From an uncultured Clostridia bacterium (GTDB taxonomy: Bacteria > Bacillota > Clostridia > TANB77 > CAG-508), in NCBI GenBank assembly GCA_944392945.1, contig CALXYJ010000020.1:1-32338 (forward strand): DNA of 32,338 bases, read 5' to 3'. Below, in pieces: positions 9,177-19,298 of the stretch. A program made the position numbers and the translations under genes. A model generated the notes under the pieces. It did not search any database. It saw only the letters and a list, made by a program, of their open reading frames with translations, and was not told where the DNA came from. Every line of letters starts with the position of its first letter. Positions within the stretch are counted from its first letter, which is position 1.

Positions 9177-11039
9177 ATGAGTATAATAGAGAACATAAAT
9201 TTACCAAAGGATTTAAAAAATATTAATATAAAACAGAAGGAAAGCTTAGCTAATGAAATTAGGCAAGAAATATTAAAAGTTGTATCAAATAATGGTGGAC
9301 ATTTAGCGTCTAACCTAGGAGTTGTAGAGCTTACTATTGCTTTACATTCAGTGTTTAATACTCCTGAGGATAAAATTGTGTGGGATGTTGGACATCAGAC
9401 ATATGTACATAAAATGCTTACAGGCAGAAAAGAGAGAATGAATTCTTTAAGAAAACAAAATGGAATAGCAGGTTTTCCAAAAAGAGAAGAATCAGAGTAT
9501 GACACATTTAATACAGGTCATAGCAGTACTTCTATTTCAGCAGCAATAGGTATGGCTAGAGCTAGAGATATAAAAAAAGAGAATTATCAAGTTGTAACGG
9601 TAATAGGGGATGGAGCTTTAACTGGAGGAATGGCATTAGAAGCATTAAATGATGGCGGAAGTGCTAAAACCAATTTTATAATAATATTAAATGATAACGA
9701 AATGAGTATATCAAAAAATGTAGGAGGAATTTCTAATTTTTTAAGTAAAATAAGGAGTAAGAAATTTTATAAAAGTTCAAATAATATTATTAAAAAATTA
9801 GTTTCTAAGATTCCTTGGCTTGGTAATAAAATAGTAAAATTAGTACATGATATTAAATATAGTATAAAAAAGATATTTATAGCAAATATGTTATTTGAAG
9901 ATATGGGGTATACATATTTAGGACCAGTAGATGGACATAATATAGAAAAATTGGAAAGTATATTAAACATTGCTAAAAAAATTGAAGGACCAAAATTAAT
10001 TCATGTTATAACAAAAAAAGGAAAAGGATATGAGCCAGCAGAAAAAAATCCAGATAAATATCATTCAACAGGTCCAATAGATTTAGAAACAGGAAAGCCA
10101 AAAAAAGCAAAGAGCAAAGATTATTCTAAAGCTTTTGGCGATAAGCTAGTAGATTTAGCGAATAAAAACAAGAATATTGTAGCAATAACGGCTTCAATGA
10201 AAGATGGAACAGGATTAAAGGAATTTGCGGAGAGATTTCCTAAAAGATTTTTTGATATAGGTATAGCAGAACAGCATGCTATAGGAATGGCTGCAGGAAT
10301 GGCAACAGATGGAATTATACCGGTAGTTCCAATTTATTCCTCTTTTTATCAAAGAGGTTATGATCAAGTTATACATGATGTTTGCATGCAGAATTTACAT
10401 GTTGTACTATGCTCAGATAGAGCAGGGATTGTGGGAGCTGATGGAGAAACTCATCAAGGAATATTTGATTTATCATTTTTTAATATAGTTCCAAATCTTG
10501 TAATAATGGCACCTAAAAATTTTAAAGAATTAGAAGATATGTTAGAATTTGCAATAAAATATACAGGGCCAATATATATAAGATATCCTCGAGGAGGGGA
10601 AGATGGTACAAAGATAGAGAAAGAAGAAAAAATTGCATTAGGAAAAGCTGAAAAATTAACAGAGGGAAAAGATTTTACGATAATTGCAATAGGTAAAATG
10701 GTTCAAAGAGCTTATAAAATAGCAAAAATATTGCAAAAAGAAGGAATAGAAATACAAGTTATAAATACAAGATTTTTAAAGCCAATAGATGAAGAAAATA
10801 TAATTAACTGGATAGGGGATTCTAAAATCATTACATTAGAAGACAATATTACTAAAGGTGGACTTGGAAGCACAGTTTTAGAATTATTAAATAAATATAA
10901 AAAGAAAAATGAAATAAAAATATTAGGTTATCCAGATGAATTTATAAAGCAAGCTACAGTAGAAGAAATAGAAAAAGAATATAAACTAGATAGTGAAAAT
11001 ATAATAAATTTAATAAAAAAATGGAGTAATTATGAATAA
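9177..11039 (+). CDS. dxs: 1-deoxy-D-xylulose-5-phosphate synthase
   Basis: Condenses pyruvate with glyceraldehyde 3-phosphate (thiamine diphosphate, Mg) to give DXP, the first step of the MEP isoprenoid pathway and a thiamine/pyridoxal precursor. The protein has 620 residues, the family length. The TPP-binding motif is GDGALTGGMALEALND (from 144). GHQTYVHKMLTGR supplies active-site histidines, GPVDGHN follows, and the transketolase-like pyrimidine domain contains GIAEQHAIGMAAGMA. AGGAGA precedes the ATG. It overlaps the next gene by 8 bp, a sign of coupled translation. Its substrates come from the glycolytic enzymes encoded immediately downstream. Confidence 0.97.
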   Translation: MSIIENINLPKDLKNINIKQKESLANEIRQEILKVVSNNGGHLASNLGVVELTIALHSVFNTPEDKIVWDVGHQTYVHKMLTGRKERMNSLRKQNGIAGFPKREESEYDTFNTGHSSTSISAAIGMARARDIKKENYQVVTVIGDGALTGGMALEALNDGGSAKTNFIIILNDNEMSISKNVGGISNFLSKIRSKKFYKSSNNIIKKLVSKIPWLGNKIVKLVHDIKYSIKKIFIANMLFEDMGYTYLGPVDGHNIEKLESILNIAKKIEGPKLIHVITKKGKGYEPAEKNPDKYHSTGPIDLETGKPKKAKSKDYSKAFGDKLVDLANKNKNIVAITASMKDGTGLKEFAERFPKRFFDIGIAEQHAIGMAAGMATDGIIPVVPIYSSFYQRGYDQVIHDVCMQNLHVVLCSDRAGIVGADGETHQGIFDLSFFNIVPNLVIMAPKNFKELEDMLEFAIKYTGPIYIRYPRGGEDGTKIEKEEKIALGKAEKLTEGKDFTIIAIGKMVQRAYKIAKILQKEGIEIQVINTRFLKPIDEENIINWIGDSKIITLEDNITKGGLGSTVLELLNKYKKKNEIKILGYPDEFIKQATVEEIEKEYKLDSENIINLIKKWSNYE

Positions 11040-11832
11040 AAAAGAATTAGTAGAAGGATATAATAAAGAAGATCAAATTCTTATTTCTAGAATGTTAGAC
11101 AAATTAGAAGAGGCAAAACAAAGAAACAAAATAACTAATACCGATTTTTTAGATGGATATAAAATAAAAATATGTGAAGAAATATTAAGGAAGATAAAAT
11201 TTGAAGACTATATATTTTTTGGAGGATATGAAGAAGCAGAAAGAAAAATTATAATTTTTTATCCAGAAAAATTAAAATTCATAATAGATAATGGGGAGTA
11301 TTTTAATAAATTATCAGCAATAAGAATAAAATTACCAAATGAACTTTATGGAGAATATTCTCATAAAAATTATTTAGGAATGATAATGAAATTAGGAATA
11401 GTAAGAGAAAAAGTAGGAGATATTTTAGTACAAGAAAAAGGAGCAGATATAATTGTTTTACCAGAAATATCAAGATATTTAATAATTAATTTGGGAGGTT
11501 TAACAAGATTAAGAAAAGCTGAAATAGAAGAAATAAAGATTAATGAAATAGAAAGGGCAGAAATAAAAACAAAAGAATATAATATAATTGTTTCTGCATT
11601 AAGATTGGATAATGTTATTGCAGAACTTGCAAAGACATCTAGAATGAAGGCAAAAGAAATGATTATGCAGGAAAGAATTTTTATAAATTTTAAAAATGAA
11701 ATAAAACAAACGAAACAAATAAATCAGGGAGATCTTATTACAATAAGAGGAAAGGGACGATTTAAAATATCCGAAATTATAGGGAATACGCAGAAAGGCA
11801 GATATATATTAAAAGTAGAAAAATATGTATAA
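11032..11832 (+). CDS. ylmH: S4-domain RNA-binding protein, YlmH-like
   Basis: A 266-residue protein of the YlmH/photosystem II S4 family. The N-terminal two thirds match the YlmH domain (FFGGYEEAERKI, then FIRI-like strands). The C-terminus is an S4 RNA-binding domain (LRLDNVIAELAKTSRMKAKEMI and RIFINFKNE, then DLITIRGKGRFKI). In Bacillus subtilis YlmH binds stalled large ribosomal subunits and has been linked to ribosome quality control; it normally sits in the ylmEFGH division locus. Here it overlaps dxs by 8 bp, the position in which many Clostridia carry the S4-containing methyltransferase TlyA. No methyltransferase domain is present, so TlyA is excluded. Function inferred from family. 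Confidence 0.82.
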   Translation: MNKKELVEGYNKEDQILISRMLDKLEEAKQRNKITNTDFLDGYKIKICEEILRKIKFEDYIFFGGYEEAERKIIIFYPEKLKFIIDNGEYFNKLSAIRIKLPNELYGEYSHKNYLGMIMKLGIVREKVGDILVQEKGADIIVLPEISRYLIINLGGLTRLRKAEIEEIKINEIERAEIKTKEYNIIVSALRLDNVIAELAKTSRMKAKEMIMQERIFINFKNEIKQTKQINQGDLITIRGKGRFKISEIIGNTQKGRYILKVEKYV

Positions 11833-11839
11833 AATGTAA

Positions 11840-12967
<1,128 letters not shown>

Positions 12968-12980
12968 TGAATATAAAAAT

Positions 12981-13010
12981 TTAGAGGTTGCTTTTTTAAG
13001 TAACCTCTAA
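12981..13010 (+). other. Hairpin behind gapA
   Basis: TTAGAGGTTGCTT (12981-12993) pairs with AAGTAACCTCTAA (12998-13010), including one G-U pair, around a TTTT loop. No T run follows, so it is more likely an mRNA 3' stabiliser or weak terminator than a classic intrinsic terminator. Confidence 0.6.
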
Positions 13011-13019
13011 AACTCTAAT

Positions 13020-13080
13020 TAATTGTAAAGGTTACATATGTGCCTTAAAATATAAGCCATATATGCAACCTTTACAATTA
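13020..13080. repeat. 61-nt imperfect palindrome
   Basis: Fourteen-base perfect outer arms (13020-13033 with 13067-13080) continue into CATAT/ATATG plus further pairs almost to the centre at 13050. There are mismatches only at 13034/13066 and 13043/13057 and one wobble at 13040/13060. It abuts the tandem hairpin array exactly. It could be a miniature element, a recombination relic or a structured intergenic RNA. Confidence 0.8.
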
Positions 13081-13257
13081 AGACACTGCCAAAATCTTTG
13101 ATTTTGTATCAGTGACTATATGCGGAGCTAAGACACTGCCAAAATCTTTGATTTTGTATCAGTGACTATATGCGGAGCTAAGACACTGCCAAAATCTTTG
13201 ATTTTGTATCAGTGACTATATGCGGAGCTAAGACACTGCCAAAATCTCTGATTTTGT
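13081..13257. repeat. 50-bp tandem hairpin repeat, three exact copies plus a partial fourth
   Basis: Identical 50-bp units start at 13081, 13131 and 13181. A fourth matches for 27 bp from 13231, with one change (TTTG to TCTG in the loop), and then diverges. Each unit contains a hairpin: in the first copy CACTG (13084-13088) pairs with CAGTG (13110-13114), and CAAAATC (13090-13096) with GATTTTG (13100-13106). Sequence at 13266-13285 still resembles the unit's tail. Fifty is not a multiple of three, so it does not encode a repeated peptide. It fills the gap between gapA and pgk. Confidence 0.93.
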
Positions 13258-13322
13258 TAAAAAGGCATATGCATGTGCTAGTCACAAATATTATATTTAT
13301 AAATAAAAGGAGTGAATTTTTT

Positions 13323-14507
13323 ATGAGTAAAAAAACAGTTAAAGATATTGACTTAAAAGGAAAAAAAGTAATCGAAAGATGTGATTTTAATGTACCATTA
13401 TTAGAAGATGGAACAATAAGAGATAATACAAGAATTGTTGCAGCACTACCAACAATTAAATATTTATTAGAGCAAAACTGTGCTGTAATTTTATGTTCTC
13501 ACTTAGGAAGACCAAAGGGACAAGTTGTTCCAGAAATGTCTTTAGCACCAGTTGCAAAAGAATTATCAAGATTATTAGGACAAGAAGTAAAACTTGCAAA
13601 AGATGTAGTTGGTGAAGATGCTCAAAAATTAGCAAAAGAATTAAAACCAGGAGAAGTAATGTTATTAGAAAATGTAAGATTTGAGCCAGGTGAGGAAAAA
13701 AATGATCCAGAACTTGCTAAGAAATTTGCAGATATGGCAGAAATATTTGTAAATGATGCTTTTGGTACAGCTCATAGAGCACATGCTTCTACAGCAGGAA
13801 TTGCTGATTATTTACCAGCTGTAAGTGGATTTTTAATTGAAAAAGAATTAAAATTTTTAGGAGATGCAATAAATAATCCTCAAAGACCATTTGTAGCTAT
13901 TTTAGGAGGAAAGAAAGTTTCTGATAAAATAGGAGTAATTGACAGTTTATTAGAAAAAGTAGATACATTAATGATTGGTGGAGCTATGGCTTACACATTC
14001 TTTAGATCAATGGGATATACAGTAGGAAATTCTATTTGTGAGGAAGATAAATTGGACTTAGCACAAAGTTTATTAAAGAAAGCTAAAGATAAAGGTGTTA
14101 AATTAATGCTTCCAGTAGATACAAAAGTAGGAAAAGAATTTAAAGAAGATACAGAAAGTAAAGTAGTTAGCTACAAAGAAATTCCAGATGGATGGGAAGG
14201 TTATGATATTGGTACAGAAACAATAAAAATGTATACAGAAGAATTAAAACATGCAGCAACTGTATTATGGAATGGACCTGTAGGATTATTTGAATTTGAC
14301 CAATTTGCTGTAGGAACAAATGCAATAGCAAAAACTTTAGCAGAAATTGATGCTGTTACAGTAATAGGTGGAGGAGATTCAGCAGCAGCAATAAAGAAAG
14401 CAGGACTTTCTGACAAAATGACACATATTTCTACAGGTGGAGGAGCTTCATTAGAATTTATAGAAGGAAAGAAATTACCAGGAATAGAATGTCTAATGGA
14501 TAAATAA
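13323..14507 (+). CDS. pgk: Phosphoglycerate kinase
   Basis: Transfers phosphate from 1,3-bisphosphoglycerate to ADP. It has 394 residues from the ATG at 13323, preceded by AAAAGGAGTG. The frame is open back to 13212, but that stretch lies in the tandem repeat and is not coding. Family landmarks are RCDFNVPL near the N-terminus, SHLGRPKG, the ATP-domain [12 protein letters not shown] and the C-terminal GGGDSAAAI and [10 protein letters not shown]. The length is normal. It may be read from the gapA promoter through the hairpin region, or from a weak promoter in 13254-13315; no convincing promoter was found there. Confidence 0.97.
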   Translation: MSKKTVKDIDLKGKKVIERCDFNVPLLEDGTIRDNTRIVAALPTIKYLLEQNCAVILCSHLGRPKGQVVPEMSLAPVAKELSRLLGQEVKLAKDVVGEDAQKLAKELKPGEVMLLENVRFEPGEEKNDPELAKKFADMAEIFVNDAFGTAHRAHASTAGIADYLPAVSGFLIEKELKFLGDAINNPQRPFVAILGGKKVSDKIGVIDSLLEKVDTLMIGGAMAYTFFRSMGYTVGNSICEEDKLDLAQSLLKKAKDKGVKLMLPVDTKVGKEFKEDTESKVVSYKEIPDGWEGYDIGTETIKMYTEELKHAATVLWNGPVGLFEFDQFAVGTNAIAKTLAEIDAVTVIGGGDSAAAIKKAGLSDKMTHISTGGGASLEFIEGKKLPGIECLMDK

Positions 14508-14521
14508 TATAGGAGTATAGA

Positions 14522-15075
14522 ATGGAACTATTAGATATAGTGGATGATAATAATAATTTAACAGGAAATCAGGAAGATAAAGATATAATTCATGAAAAAG
14601 GATTATGGCATAGAGAAATAGCAGTTTTTATTCAAAATGAAAAGGTGAGTATTTAATCCAGAAAAGATCTGCGAACAAAAAACAAGCTCCTAATAAATGG
14701 TGCTTAACTGCAGGTCATGTAAAATCAGGAGAAGAATATAAAAAAGCTGCAATAAGAGAAGTTAAAGAAGAAATTGGAATAGATATAAAAGAAAATGAAT
14801 TAATAGATTTAGGTTTGTATAAACAACCTTTTAAAAATGATAAGACAACTAATAATACTTTTACAAAATATTATTTTTATAAAACAAATAAAAAAATAGA
14901 AGACTATAAAATACAAATAGAAGAATTAAGCAAAGTAAAATATATAGCATTTGATGAATTAGAACGACTAATAAAACAAAAAGATGTAAGCTATGCTTTT
15001 TCTAGAAGAGAAGCTATGCAAGACATATTAAAATTATTAAAAAATATAGAGGAATTATATCTTAAATCAAACTGA
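14522..15075 (+). pseudogene. Nudix hydrolase (YfcD/IDI-like), frameshifted
   Basis: An ATG at 14522 with AGGAGT upstream opens MELLDIVDDNNNLTG and runs to a TAA about 130 bases later. The -1 frame then continues with LIQKRSANKKQAPNKWCLTAGHV and a perfect Nudix box, G-x5-E-x7-REVKEEIGI, ending at 15075. One extra A in the run at 14640-14643 would restore NEKGEYLIQKRS, which is what the family predicts. The gene is therefore broken by a single-base deletion, or the sequence has a homopolymer error; no classic slippery heptamer is seen. The intact enzyme would hydrolyse a nucleoside- or isoprenoid-type diphosphate. It lies between pgk and tpiA. Confidence 0.82.
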
Positions 15076-15093
15076 AGAGAGGAGAGAATATAT

Positions 15094-15846
15094 ATGCGCA
15101 AAAAAGTAATTGCTGGTAACTGGAAAATGAATATGCTTCCAAACGAAGCAATATCATGTGTTGATGAATTATCTAAATTAGTAAAAGATACAGATAATGA
15201 AGTTATTTTATGTGTTCCATATACAGATTTATTTTATGCATTATTAACTGCACAGAATACAAATATAAAAATAGGAGCACAAAATATGCACTTTGAAGAA
15301 AAAGGTGCATATACTGGGGAAATTTCTGGACCAATGCTTAAATCAATTGGAGTAGAATATGTAATAATAGGACATTCAGAAAGAAGACAATATTTTGCAG
15401 AAACAGATGAAACTGTAAATAAAAAAGTAAAAGCAGCGCATAAATATGGGTTAAAACCAATAGTATGTGTTGGAGAAAGTTTAGAGCAAAAAGAGGCAGG
15501 AAAAACAACAGAAGTTATAACAACACAAACGAAATTAGCATTAGATGGACTTTCTAAAGAAGAAGTAGAAGGAACAATAATAGCATATGAACCAATTTGG
15601 GCAATTGGAACAGGTAAAACAGCAACATCAGAAGATGCTAATAACTCTATAAAAGAAATAAGAAAAGAGATAGCAAAAAATTATGGACAAGAAGTTGCCG
15701 ATAGGGTTATAATACAGTATGGTGGAAGCGTTAAGTCAGGAAATGCAAAAGAACTATTTACTACATCAGATATAGATGGAGGATTAGTTGGAGGTGCTAG
15801 TTTAAAGGCTGACGAGTTCGCTAAAATAGTAAATTTTGATAAGTAA
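15094..15846 (+). CDS. tpiA: Triosephosphate isomerase
   Basis: Interconverts dihydroxyacetone phosphate and glyceraldehyde 3-phosphate. The 250-residue TIM barrel has every catalytic element: GNWKMN (Lys), GHSERR with His94, and AYEPIWAIGTGKTA with Glu166 at the flexible loop. YGGSV and GGLVGGASL complete the phosphate site. GAGAGGAGAG precedes the start. It is followed 15 bp later by gpmI, so the two are co-transcribed. Length and composition are ordinary. Confidence 0.97.
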   Translation: MRKKVIAGNWKMNMLPNEAISCVDELSKLVKDTDNEVILCVPYTDLFYALLTAQNTNIKIGAQNMHFEEKGAYTGEISGPMLKSIGVEYVIIGHSERRQYFAETDETVNKKVKAAHKYGLKPIVCVGESLEQKEAGKTTEVITTQTKLALDGLSKEEVEGTIIAYEPIWAIGTGKTATSEDANNSIKEIRKEIAKNYGQEVADRVIIQYGGSVKSGNAKELFTTSDIDGGLVGGASLKADEFAKIVNFDK

Positions 15847-15861
15847 GGATGGTAACAAAGT

Positions 15862-17394
15862 ATGAAAGATAAGCTAACAATGCTAATGATATTAGATGGA
15901 TTTGGTGAGAACAGTAATAAAGAAGGAAATGCTGTTGAACTTGCAAATACACCTAATATAGATAGACTAATGAAAATTTGGCCAACAACTGATATCCATG
16001 CTAGTGAATTAAGTGTAGGACTTCCAGAAGGACAAATGGGAAATTCAGAAGTAGGACACACAAATATTGGTGCTGGAAGAATAGTTTATCAAGAATTAAC
16101 TAAAATTACTAAATCAATAGAAGATGGTGACTTTTTTGCAATTCCAGAATTAGTTGAAGCAATAGAAAATTGCAAGAAAAATAATTCAAAATTGCATATA
16201 CTTGGTTTAGTTTCAGATGGTGGAGTTCATAGCCATATTCGTCATTTATTTGCAGTATTAGAACTTGCAAAAAGAAAAGATTTTGAAAATGTATATGTTC
16301 ACTGTTTTACAGATGGTAGAGATACACCACCAACTTCTGGAGAAAGTTATATAACACAACTAGAAGAAAAAATGAAAGAAAAAGGTGTTGGAAAAATTGC
16401 TTCTATATCTGGTAGATTTTATGCAATGGATAGAGATAAAAGATGGAACAGAATCCAAAAAGCATATGATGCAATGGTAAAAGGTGAAGGAGTCAAAGCA
16501 ACAAGTGCAATATCTGCAATAGAAAGTTCTTATCAAAAAGAAGTTTTTGATGAATTTATAGAACCAACAGTTATTTGCAATGGAGATACACCTATTGCAA
16601 CAATAGAGAATAATGATTCTGTAATATTCTTTAATTTTAGACCAGATAGAGCAAGAGAAATAACGAGAACATTAGTTGATCCAGACTTTAATGAATTTGA
16701 AACAAAGAAAATGAATTTAGATTATGTTTGTTTTACACAATATGATGAGACAATGCCAAATGTAAAAGTTGCATTTAAGCCACAAAGATTAGTAAATACA
16801 TTTGGTGAATATGTAAGCAAACAAGGATTAAAACAATTAAGAATTGCAGAAACAGAAAAATATGCACATGTTACATTTTTCTTTAATGGTGGAGAAGAAA
16901 AACAATATCCAGGAGAAGATAGAATATTAGTACCTTCACCAAAAGTAGAAACATATGATTTAAAACCAGAGATGAGTGCAATAGAAGTTACAGATAAAGT
17001 TGTGGATGCAATAAATTCTAAAAAGTATGATACAATTATTTTAAATTATGCAAATCCAGATATGGTTGGACATACAGGAAATTTAGATGCAGCAATAAAA
17101 GCAATAGAAACTATAGACACATGTGTAAAAAGAGTAGTAGATGCAGTAGAGGCACAAAATGGTGTTGTTATTATCACAGCAGATCATGGTAATGCAGAGC
17201 AAATGATAGACTATAAAACAGGAGAGCCACATACTGCACATACAACAAATTTAGTTCCATTAATATTAGTAGGAATGAAGGATGTAAAATTAAAAGAAGG
17301 AAAATTAGCAGATTTAGCACCAACAATGCTAGAAATCATGGGACTAGAAAAACCAGCAGAAATGACTGGAGAAAGTTTAATAATAAAAGAGTAA
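15862..17394 (+). CDS. gpmI: 2,3-bisphosphoglycerate-independent phosphoglycerate mutase
   Basis: Converts 3-phosphoglycerate to 2-phosphoglycerate using two Mn ions and a phosphoserine intermediate. It has 510 residues of the alkaline phosphatase superfamily. The N-terminal metal motif is MILDGFG; the phosphoserine is Ser62 in GQMGNSEVGHTNIGAGR. FTDGRDTPP lies in the inserted transferase domain, and the C-terminal metal residues are in ADHGNAEQM and HTAHTTNLVP. AAGGATGG is the ribosome site. It is part of the tpiA-gpmI run and is followed after 10 bp by the YezG-like gene. Confidence 0.97.
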   Translation: MKDKLTMLMILDGFGENSNKEGNAVELANTPNIDRLMKIWPTTDIHASELSVGLPEGQMGNSEVGHTNIGAGRIVYQELTKITKSIEDGDFFAIPELVEAIENCKKNNSKLHILGLVSDGGVHSHIRHLFAVLELAKRKDFENVYVHCFTDGRDTPPTSGESYITQLEEKMKEKGVGKIASISGRFYAMDRDKRWNRIQKAYDAMVKGEGVKATSAISAIESSYQKEVFDEFIEPTVICNGDTPIATIENNDSVIFFNFRPDRAREITRTLVDPDFNEFETKKMNLDYVCFTQYDETMPNVKVAFKPQRLVNTFGEYVSKQGLKQLRIAETEKYAHVTFFFNGGEEKQYPGEDRILVPSPKVETYDLKPEMSAIEVTDKVVDAINSKKYDTIILNYANPDMVGHTGNLDAAIKAIETIDTCVKRVVDAVEAQNGVVIITADHGNAEQMIDYKTGEPHTAHTTNLVPLILVGMKDVKLKEGKLADLAPTMLEIMGLEKPAEMTGESLIIKE

Positions 17395-17404
17395 TAATAT
17401 TATT

Positions 17405-18151
17405 ATGGGGGGAAGCAAATTGTCAACTTCGGCTAGGATGAAGCAACTCTATAAAGAAATACAACATAGTCTATTTGACATGATACCAGAAAAATGGAAT
17501 AAAATATTCTTATATGCATCTGTTTTAGATGGTGAAGATAAAATAGAAACAGGTGAGATGTATTTTTACTATGTTCCAAAGGGAATATTAAAAAAAGAAC
17601 CTGTTAATGTATATGAAGTGCCAAATAGATTTAATTTAGAAGAATCAGCTTATTATAAATTAGCAGATAATTTATATGAAATTATAAAGAAACTAAGAAA
17701 AGAATATTTTGCTGTTAATGGTTCTTTATGGAGTAATCTTGTAATTTCAATAGAAGATTTTACGTTCAAAGTTGAATATAGCTTTGAAAATTTGGCAAGC
17801 TCCCCATATACTAATTACGAGAGACATTTAGTTTTTAGATATAAATATTTAAAAACAGGTTTAAATTCATATAGTAAAAGAGAAAAACAGATGGTTTTAG
17901 ATTATATGGATAAGGAACAATTTTCTGATAAAAAAACAGATGAATATGAAGAGTCCTTATATATAGCACCTAATAAAAATTTAGTTAATTTTGAAAAAGA
18001 TGCTCCAACAAAATCTAAAAGAGAAGAAAGAATGGAAGAAGTATATGAGTTAGAAAAAGATAGTGAATTTTGGCCACATGATAAAAAATATATAGTTGTA
18101 GAAAGTAAACCAAAAAATAAAAATCAAATTATTGATACTAATAAAATGTGA
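17405..18151 (+). CDS. YezG-like (DUF600) immunity-fold protein with C-terminal extension
   Basis: About 248 residues. The first 155 or so resemble the YezG/DUF600 family: MKQLYKEIQHSLFDMIPEKW, LYASVLDG, then EMYFYYVPKG and later NYERHLVFRYKYL. Some relatives neutralise LXG-type toxins such as Bacillus YeeF. The last 90 residues are a charged, probably disordered tail not usual for the family. No toxin gene lies nearby, and the gene sits inside the glycolytic operon 10 bp after gpmI. Start uncertain: the ATG at 17405 has no ribosome site, whereas a TTG at 17420 follows GGGGGGAAG, and an ATG at 17438 begins the conserved domain. Function in this context unknown. Confidence 0.72.
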   Translation: MGGSKLSTSARMKQLYKEIQHSLFDMIPEKWNKIFLYASVLDGEDKIETGEMYFYYVPKGILKKEPVNVYEVPNRFNLEESAYYKLADNLYEIIKKLRKEYFAVNGSLWSNLVISIEDFTFKVEYSFENLASSPYTNYERHLVFRYKYLKTGLNSYSKREKQMVLDYMDKEQFSDKKTDEYEESLYIAPNKNLVNFEKDAPTKSKREERMEEVYELEKDSEFWPHDKKYIVVESKPKNKNQIIDTNKM

Positions 18152-18165
18152 AAGGAGAAATAGAA

Positions 18166-18858
18166 ATGATATATTCAAAAGAATTAGAAGAAATGTGCAC
18201 AGTTGCAAAAGGAGTAAACCATGGACCAGCTCCAATACCAGAAGAAGGTAAATGGGTAAAAGCTAAAGAAATTAAAGATATTTCTGGTCTAACACATGGT
18301 ATTGGATGGTGTGCACCACAACAAGGAGCTTGTAAATTAACATTGAACGTAAAAGATGGAGTTATCCAAGAAGCTTTAATAGAAACAATAGGATGTTCAG
18401 GAATGACACATTCAGCTGCTATGGCAGGAGAAATTTTAACAGGAAAAACAATATTAGAAGCATTAAATACAGATTTAGTTTGTGATGCTATAAATACTGC
18501 TATGAGAGAATTATTCTTACAAATAGTATATGGAAGAACACAAACAGCTTTCTCAGAAGGTGGACTTCCTGTAGGAGCTGGACTTGAAGATTTAGGAAAG
18601 GGACATACTTCACAAGTAGGAACAATATATTCTAGTACATTAAAAGGACCAAGATATTTACAATTAACAGAAGGATACATAGTAGAACTTGGTTTAGACA
18701 AAGATGATCAAATAATTGGTTACAAATATGTTCATATGGGAAAAATGATGGATAATATTAAAAAAGGAATGGATCCTATGGAAGCAATAGAAAAAGCTTC
18801 TGGAACATATGGAAGATTTGATGAAGCTGTTAAGAAAATAGATCCAAGAAAACAATAA
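18166..18858 (+). CDS. NifU_N-type iron-sulfur scaffold-like protein
   Basis: A 230-residue protein related to IscU/NifU N-terminal scaffolds and of the type usually found beside GGGtGRT proteins. Visible cysteines are GWCAPQQGACKL, ETIGCSGMTHSAAMAG and DLVCDA, so several candidate Fe-S ligands exist, although the spacing is not that of classical IscU. The middle contains REL-F-LQIVYGRTQTAFSEGGLPVGAGLEDLG. AAAGGAG at 18151-18157 fixes the ATG at 18166 rather than the upstream GTG. It is followed by a DNPH1-like hydrolase and then GGGtGRT, all rightward and tightly packed. A scaffold role is by family name only; it has no sulfurase partner here. Confidence 0.82.
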   Translation: MIYSKELEEMCTVAKGVNHGPAPIPEEGKWVKAKEIKDISGLTHGIGWCAPQQGACKLTLNVKDGVIQEALIETIGCSGMTHSAAMAGEILTGKTILEALNTDLVCDAINTAMRELFLQIVYGRTQTAFSEGGLPVGAGLEDLGKGHTSQVGTIYSSTLKGPRYLQLTEGYIVELGLDKDDQIIGYKYVHMGKMMDNIKKGMDPMEAIEKASGTYGRFDEAVKKIDPRKQ

Positions 18859-18881
18859 TTCTAAAAAAGGAAGAATGTATT

Positions 18882-19298
18882 ATGAATATTTATTTTTCAG
18901 GATCAATATATGGTGGAAGGCAAAAATTGGATTCATATAAAAAATTAGTTAAAGAACTCGGAAAATTTGGAAAAGTATTAACAGAAGAAGTTGCTTCTGA
19001 TAATGTTTTAGATAAAGAAGAAAATATTTCAGATAATGATGTATTTATGAGTTTAGAACATAGATTAGATAGTGCAGATTTAATTTTTGCAGAAGTGACA
19101 ATTCCATCATTAGGAGTTGGTTATGAAATTGGTTATGCAGATAAGTCTAATAAAAGGATAATATGTGTTTATGACAAAACTGTAACGCCAAAAATTACAA
19201 CAATGTTAAGAGGCAATAATAGATTAAAAATTATTCCATATACAGATATAAATGAGATTATTAATAATATGAAAGATATAATAGAGGAGGAAGATTAA
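18882..19298 (+). CDS. DNPH1-like 2'-deoxynucleoside 5'-phosphate N-hydrolase
   Basis: A 138-residue member of the nucleoside 2-deoxyribosyltransferase superfamily. The pattern closely follows animal DNPH1 (RCL), which splits the N-glycosidic bond of deoxynucleoside monophosphates. It has an N-terminal YFSGSIYGGRQ phosphate/sugar loop, FGKVLTEEVAS, AEVTIPSLGVGYEIGYA containing the likely catalytic Glu, and the MLRG loop. AAAAAAGGAAG precedes the ATG, and the stop codon abuts the ATG of the GGGtGRT gene with no gap. It sits between the scaffold-like and GGGtGRT genes, which suggests a joint role. The exact substrate is unproven. Confidence 0.85.
   Translation: MNIYFSGSIYGGRQKLDSYKKLVKELGKFGKVLTEEVASDNVLDKEENISDNDVFMSLEHRLDSADLIFAEVTIPSLGVGYEIGYADKSNKRIICVYDKTVTPKITTMLRGNNRLKIIPYTDINEIINNMKDIIEEED

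Noticed and set aside
13081..13257. CRISPR array
   Set aside because: The 50-bp units are contiguous, without variable spacers, and no cas genes are present.
13212..13322. N-terminal extension of phosphoglycerate kinase
   Set aside because: It runs through the third tandem repeat, is unlike PGK, and the ATG at 13323 has the ribosome site.
14640..14650. Programmed -1 frameshift in the Nudix gene
   Set aside because: No X-XXY-YYZ heptamer or obvious stimulatory hairpin; a simple A deletion explains it.
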